From Buxus sempervirens (Eukaryota; Streptophyta; Magnoliopsida; Buxales; Buxaceae), in assembly GCA_947561395.2 (NCBI GenBank), contig OX387184.1:28324766-28388765 (forward strand): 64,000 bases of DNA, written 5' to 3'. Positions within the stretch are counted from its first letter, which is position 1; every line of letters starts with the position of its first letter. The position numbers and the translations under genes were made by a program. Shown here in pieces: positions 57,919-64,000 of this stretch. The notes below the pieces were generated by a model. It worked only from the letters and a program-made list of their open reading frames with translations, did no database searches and was not told the DNA's origin.

Positions 57919-58119
57919 AGCAAAGCCAAGGGTAGAACAGTCCCAAGGGTATACCCAAAAATCTCTCTAGATTGTTCCAATTCAAGTTAAAGCCTTAAAT
58001 TGATGTAAATCTAGAGGTTTCGGAGGGTAAAACAGGGAGTTCAAGTCCCTGAGAGAGAGGTAATATGCGTAAATAAGGCTAAGAGATCGAGTCATTTCGC
58101 AAATCCCCGAAATAACCAA

Positions 58120-58387
58120 AACCGCATACACAGTGCGGTTTCCACAGAACCGTCATTATATGTGCGGTTTCTATGCAAATTCACCTCAACCGCACATACA
58201 GGGTGGTTCCCATTTAGTTACGCTCGTCATGATTGCTGGCGACGTGGCTCAACGGCCAAAGCTTCTAGAAGCCACGTGGCAGCTCATGCAAGAAGCATGA
58301 ACATCAACCGTGCTGTGTATGCGGTTGCAACCGTACATACAGGGCGGTTGAGACCAAATTCTCAAAAACCGTACATATACTACGGTT
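58120..58387. promoter_or_regulatory. Array of six AACCG-N11-CGGTT dyads in LTR U3
   Basis: Copies at 58120-58140, 58148-58169 (N12), 58188-58208 (right half TGGTT), 58306-58326, 58329-58349 and 58367-58387. Spacers are themselves similar (catacacagtg, cacatacaggg, tacatacaggg, tacatatacta). They lie about 200-470 bp upstream of the - strand TATA box, where an LTR enhancer would be. Function is inferred from position only. Confidence 0.7.
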
Positions 58388-58430
58388 AGCACATTTTTGG
58401 TTGGTTTTGAGCCTTAGCTGCACAGGCCAG

Positions 58431-58514
58431 GCTTATTTACATGTAATATCGTTTAAGTAAATGTCCTCGTATTTTTTAATCTCCATTTACTTAAGATATT
58501 ACATGTAAATAAGC
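58431..58514. repeat. 31-bp hairpin inside the solo LTR
   Basis: gcttatttacatgtaatatc (58431-58450) is the exact complement of 58495-58514. After a 2-base bulge, ttaagtaaatg (58453-58463) pairs with 58484-58494. The loop is 20 bases. A poly-C run follows at about 58521-58530. Confidence 0.9.
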
Positions 58515-58966
58515 AAACACCCCCCCCCCCCATTCCATTAAAAATATTTCCAGACCCAAATTCCAAGTATATAAAAAGTCAACTTTCCAGTTCCAGGCTA
58601 AATTCCGGTTTTTCAGGTCCGGTAAAAAGATTCAACATGTTAATACCAAGGTATTCGTCAAGATTTAAAATCTCAAAAAATTCATTTATGCAATAAAATT
58701 GCTAAAAACCTGATTACCGGGAAAAATTATTTTCAAATCTTGCTTTAAAAAAGATTTGATTTTTTGGGGTCAAAAGTCAACAAAATTCAACCCGAACAAG
58801 TTTGACTTTGCATAAAAGATTGAATTCGGGCCTTTTCCTTTGTGGCTTTGGATTCAAATGGGTTAAGGATCTCAAACCCAATGCTAAGAATTGAAAATTT
58901 CAATAAAATATTTCTCTCCTTCAAGATTTATCAAAAATCGTACAATTTTGGGGTGTCTACAGTATG

Positions 58967-59440
58967 CGGTCCATGCGTTTCATGGATGGTACGATGAAAC
59001 GTAGGAGACGAAACCATCTCGTAATAGTTACATGATAAGAGAGGAGTCATATGAGTAGTTTTTCCTATAATAACTAATAATAGTATAGACACCACTTTGT
59101 TGAGCCAATGCACTGATGAGCAAAATTCTGCAGTTCAAGCTTCAATGAACTTGTTGGGGGTGGTCTTCAACCAAAATTTTTAGGTTATTTTTGGTAATTT
59201 TTTATGTTCTTTGTAAACGTACTCAAATGAGGTCTTATAGACGGTTTGGGGTGTATTCTCTATAGTTTTGACCATGAAAAGGGTGAGAGAGTAGCGGTAA
59301 TGCGATTTTTCATAGATAGTTGAAGGAACTCTCATCATCACTGGATGTAGTATCTTCTGCCGAACCAGTAAATCCTGTGTTTTTTGTGTTCTTGTTTTCT
59401 GCTTTACTTGTTTTTACAAGACCAGCATATGATATTGAAG
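58967..59440. other. LTR-like sequence outside the solo LTR
   Basis: Phrases such as gtgtattctctatagttttg, ggaactctcatcatcactgg and gccgaaccagtaaatcc resemble the R-U5 part of plant Copia-type LTRs. Its left part probably lies at about 55920-56089, before the nested solo LTR. Boundaries were not resolved. Confidence 0.4.
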
Positions 59441-61259
59441 GCATAGTCATTTTTTGATAAAAAAAGTGAATAGTAGTCTAAGAGAAGTAAAAATATTCAA
59501 TCATGAATCGCTAGTGTTATCGTTTTCACATACTTAAAATATCTTTTCCTATACTCTTTAACTTCATATATTTATGTATTTCAAAAAGCTTTTAGTAAAA
59601 ACATAATAGTAAATTACTAATCTCATAACGTTGCATGTCTATTGTTATTCTCTAAACTACTTATCTACTTAAAAGAATTTTAATAAAAAATGTAAAAGGT
59701 AATTATATTTCCATCTCTAATACTTAAAAAAAGATTTAATAAAATGCTAACGTATTGTATTATATTATCCATAATATGTTAGAAAATGATTTAATATATT
59801 AAATCTTAATATACTATACACTAATAATATATTAAAACGCTAATATATTAATATTATATTATTATACATCTATACCAATCGTTAGCTATAGTAAATAATG
59901 GTTTAATATATTTTACTGTATTATACATGTAAATCGTTAAATATGTAAAGTGCTTTTTAATTTCAAAATTACTAACTCTATTGGGCTTATAGAGTTCTCC
60001 AATACTTATACAACTAAAAGAATTTTAATAATACAAATCACTAAAATTAATTAATATTGACAATAAACATACATGTAAGTAAACAAATTTAACAATTATT
60101 AATAATGATGATAAACATTCATGCAAATAGATCATGAATTATTAAAAATAAATTCATTTTTAATAACTAATAATTAATCATCATTGAGTTCGCGATATTT
60201 AATTTTTTTTAATAACTCATTTTTTAATTCTCAATGTGCTGTAAGGATCATTCCTAACATGCAACACACGTTTAGCGTTTCTAGTTACCAACAAAAGCAC
60301 TAACTATCTTAAGTAAAATTTATTTTCACATACCTAAAATTACCTTAGGTTTGGAATTCCATTTTTCTATACTATTTGGAGAAGTAGGGCGGGTTGGATC
60401 GGGTTATTATGAGTTCGGGCTCAGCCTCATCTTAGATGTACTAGTCAAACTCACAATTGGCCCTTTATAACCCAAACTTATTAAACACCCAAACCCAACC
60501 AAAACATTATTATATTAGTTTGGGTTGGGTTTTGATTGACCCAAACAAAATTTAAAATTTGAATATTTATTTCACTTTTTGCTATGAATGCAAAGTTAAA
60601 ATATCACTAATTGAAATTGTATATTAATGTACAGCTTCCTAATTGGTCCTTGAATTTGGGGGAAAAAAAACCAAAACTTAATTAACTTCTTAAGAAAATT
60701 CTTAAAATATAATTAGCTGATAACAAGCCCATTGTATTAGTGATTGCACAATCTTTGTTGTAAAGGATGTGCACTAAAATATTACATTCATTGTAGCATA
60801 TATATATATATGAGAGCATGTGTGTGTATATATATACATATATAATATTGTATATTTGAAAATAAATTTATAAATCTGTTATCACTTGTTAATAAATTTA
60901 TATTTTATAGTTGATTACATAACGACAAGGGGAATGTAAAAGAAAAAAAAAAGAACAATGGTACATATACATAGAAATAAATACTTCACTACAAAGAAAA
61001 AAAAAAGAACAATGGTACATATACATAGAAATAAATACTTCACTACATATATGAGAGTGTACATAAGCTCAACTTCAACTTTGGGCTTTTAGAGTTATGT
61101 AACATGAGTCCGAATCCAACTCAAACTCAACTTAAGGCAAAATGAAGCAAATCCAAACGCAAACTCAATGCTCAGTTTGGGTTTGGTTGGGTGGGCTTTG
61201 GGTGGTCTGGGTTAAATTTATAGCTATAATTTAGAGTTCTAATTTAATGAAACAAATAC

Positions 61260-61264
<5 letters not shown>
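59441..61264. other. AT-rich intergenic sequence with a 54-bp duplication
   Basis: No gene seen. A 54-bp unit (gaacaatggtacatatacat, agaaataaatacttcactac) is tandemly repeated at about 60943-61048. (TA)n occurs at about 60800-60845. GGGTTGGGTT-like degenerate patches lie near 60385-60560 and 61130-61215. Confidence 0.5.
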
Positions 61265-61343
<79 letters not shown>

Positions 61344-61357
61344 AGAGAGAGAGAGAA
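61265..61357. repeat. (GA)n microsatellite, about 45 units
   Basis: Near-perfect GA run with two interruptions near its right end. Confidence 0.95.
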
Positions 61358-64000
61358 GGAAAAATATTACTATTTTTATGTTTCATTTTTATATCTTAAA
61401 TTTCTATTTCAAAAGGTATCTATCCTTTTTATACGATCTCATCCGATGAGTCCAAGTTGACTTTTGTGTAACCTAAGAGTTAGCTATACATAGATATATA
61501 CACACATAAAAATATGTATCTCTAATAGTATACCTTCATAAGATGCGCCATTATAAAAAACAAACTCCTACCACTATACCACTCCCCCATATTTGATACT
61601 TTTGCATCCTAAATTCATTTACAACCTTCATCATGATAGAGCCTTTGTTTTTGTTTCTTTCTTTCCTTCGAAATTTTCTTTAAACCTTTCCATAAATCAT
61701 CACCCCTAATGGTGATTGAATTGAACTGGATCTACCTTCCACCAAACAATATAGTCTTGGGCCAGCCCAAACCTCTCTATTTCCAGCCCTCACATTGGAA
61801 CAAAGTTTCAACCCATGTTGTGTTGGGGCCCATTTGGTGTGGGATCCACAGACAGAAGCAGAAGTCAATAGGGTTCTTAAGTGCAGTATTGCGTGCACAA
61901 GGATCAGTAGCTGTCGTGCCTTGCGGGCATGCGCGCTCTGTTCGTGTTTCTGCAGCTCTGCAGCTTCTCGGATCACGCAACGCTTCGTGGGCCTCACATC
62001 ACCACCTCCTCTCTGTATCTCTGTTTTAGTGTTTACCTTTGTCTTTTAATCATTCAATCTCTTCTACTTCTTTTCGTTTTTCACCAACTTTCTCCTCTCA
62101 AATTCGAATCATGTCTCCCCTCCCTCCTATTGCTTTAACCAGCAAAGGAAGTGGTCCATGTTGACTGGTTCTACGATTGCATCGGCCATATGTAATTGTT
62201 GGACACACTGCCCTAGGGCCAATAAGGTGACGAGTTTAAGAATCTTGTTGAACCCCTTTTTTTAAATACATAATAGAGGAACTTGAATTATTGCATGTAC
62301 ATATATACTTAACGTGGGAATCCATCTACGGGTGATAGTTTTTCTGGAAACTAGTGGAGGCATGTGCACCATTGCACCTTGACACAGCTGGACCTCTTTG
62401 GGGTAGTTTTGTTTGTTGATAATTATATTTCTATTAGCGATAACCGTGTAACATGAAAGTAAGCGGTTGGAATTGAGAAGTAGATTAGAATAGTGGTTTT
62501 ATTTGGGGTTTTTATGTGTGGTCCAGGGTTTTTCTGGGAGAAAAGGGCTAGCCAGAATCTCTAGGGAATATTCTTCATGGTTGGCTTTATTAATAATATA
62601 GATGTACGCATGGGTAATTACTCGATAACATATGATCAATCTTTGATGGTTAGCATTTTTTTTTAAGTCTGAATTTTCAGAGGCTTGTTTGTGAGTAACT
62701 AAAAAGGCATTGGAATATTTGTGAGTTCAATTAATGTATACTATAATAAGCAATTTTCATCAATTTATAATACTTGCCTAATGAATCAAGGGAGCTTAAA
62801 AAACTTTAGCATGCTTCATGGAAAACTTGCCAAAGCAATCTATGCCCATAGAAGAAATGTATAGGTTTTACTTAATGGCAGTTCTGTTGCCATGCACAAG
62901 CAATATCAAGATAATTCCATATTACTTCCTCGCAATATTATGGTATAAATATAATGACGTATGGGAAATACTGTGCAAAAGAGCCATGAAAATATGTACA
63001 CTCTAGACTTCCTTTAGATTGTAAAGCACGCCTGGATGTAAAGTTTCACATTTGTTAGCCACCCAAACCACCACCCACAAAAAGTTGTTCCAACCTGAAT
63101 GGGATAAGCAAGGTCAAGTGGAAAAGATAAAAACTAAAAAATAAAAAATAAAAAAATAAACTACACTAATACTGTTATAAAGCCAACACCCTATTTTTTG
63201 CCAGACATTCTATATCCAAAATGCCTTTTTTTTTTTCCAAATTAACTCCTACACAATAAGTTACCACCGTGTGTATGATTAACTAACTGCCTACATTTTA
63301 TATCCAAACACCTTCTTTTATAAAAAAATTTGCTACACCCATAGTGCTTGCCTTCCCATAGTATATATAAAGCAAACCCAAAAGATTATGGCATGATATT
63401 TTAGTTTAATTGGTAATAATCTGTCTTAAGAGTTTAAGTGTTTACACATGCATGCCATTAGTAATAATACAAAGAAGAAATAGGCATGATATCCTTATAG
63501 GAAATATTGGAAACTATGTTAGGTTTTAGTACTTCTCAAAAAGGGTTTTCCTTTCAAATGGTTTAATTTTATATTATTATTGTTAGGATTAGTTATTATT
63601 GATTTAGAATTAGCAAATTCAATTCAAAGTTTCCCTTCATTAAATTTCTCAACGAGATTTGATTTGCTGATAAGAAGAGTAAAGGGGTGCCTAAATTCCA
63701 TTGCAGCAACGTGTTTGATTATGCACACCACGAAGTTGACTCTCTCAAATTGGGAGGGGAGAGAGAGAGAGAAAAAAAATAAATAAATGTGTGAGAGAGA
63801 GAGAGCCCATAGTAGGTCAAACATGTATAATCTTATCTTCTAAGAGAATTCTATGCACATATAACTTTCTTTCTCTATACTTTATTATCTCTATTGGTGT
63901 TCTTACACTTTATAACAAAGATACCTTTTAGTTGTATACTGCAATATAAGATAAGCAGGAGCCTCTCTTACACTGGAAGGGTCTTGCTACTTCAACAATA
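61358..64000. other. Intergenic sequence, no gene recognised
   Basis: Several frames of 60-106 codons at 61680-62138 overlap on both strands and show no known domain. The rest is AT-rich with short poly-T, poly-A and GA patches (63755-63806). No RNA gene was seen. Confidence 0.4.

Larger units (their letters stand above)
56090..58966 (-). mobile_element. Solo LTR, 2,867 bp, Tat/Ogre-type Gypsy, TSD gtatg
   Basis: Body 56095-58961 runs TGTGAGACATGG to GGTGTCTACA, flanked by gtatg at 56090-56094 and 58962-58966. The phrase gaaggtgttaggcacccc at about 56291-56308 and cgtcacgcggggatcg near 56137 are typical of Tat/Ogre LTRs. On the - strand the LTR opens TGTAGACACC and has a TATA box (TATAAATA, complement of 57911-57918). 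No coding content. It is nested in another LTR-like block. Confidence 0.85.

Noticed and set aside
61680-62138. Cluster of overlapping frames on both strands
   Set aside because: Frames overlap in opposite directions, none has a domain or splice context; likely a consequence of locally high GC.

Overview
This is plant nuclear DNA: AT-rich, intron-rich and packed with transposable elements. The window is dominated by one host gene, the plant homologue of SART3/Prp24 (EMB140 in Arabidopsis), on the + strand. Eleven coding exons (1,641 bp, 546 residues plus stop) are spread over about 50 kb, from 4441 to 54814. The first exon seen opens in phase 0 in the middle of the HAT-repeat domain, so the N-terminal exons lie left of the window. 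The species cannot be named from the sequence. Giant introns full of old LTR elements and LINEs fit a woody or early-diverging angiosperm, but that is inference.

Layout: 150-2600 holds a decayed hAT transposase (- strand), probably inside an intron. 4441-4784 holds two SART3 exons. Intron 2 (4785-9701) carries a Copia fossil and a short LINE end with a 19-bp target-site duplication (TSD). Intron 3 (9747-22659) carries a long solo-LTR-like block (10005-18699) into which a LINE of about 4.2 kb, a second LINE piece and a Tourist-type MITE have inserted; an RTE-type LINE end and an RNase H LINE end lie further right. Exons 4 to 9 lie between 22660 and 31057, with LINE and Copia pieces between them. 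Intron 9 (31058-41743) holds a broken Ty3/Gypsy element with both LTRs (32886-39064), itself hit by two LINE ends. Intron 10 (41904-54548) holds a + strand LINE split by two solo LTRs and a miniature LTR element (TRIM), then a Tourist MITE, a SINE and a 186-bp tandem duplication. After the stop codon at 54812-54814 the rest is intergenic: a 2.9-kb solo LTR of Tat/Ogre type (56095-58961), microsatellites and unidentified sequence.

The host gene should encode a nuclear spliceosome-recycling factor: HAT repeats, a basic linker, one RRM and a C-terminal LSm-interaction motif that ends [12 protein letters not shown]. Every intron named above joins in frame to its neighbours.

I found no clear new enzymatic or defence system. 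The features most worth a second look are: two unusual splice donors around the RRM (a GC-AG intron, and a donor fused to a microsatellite); an array of six AACCG-N11-CGGTT dyads upstream of the TATA box in the 56-59 kb solo LTR; the readable order of nested insertions at 42-48 kb; and a LINE whose 5' junction carries a short inverted copy of itself. All positions were read by eye; no database search was possible.
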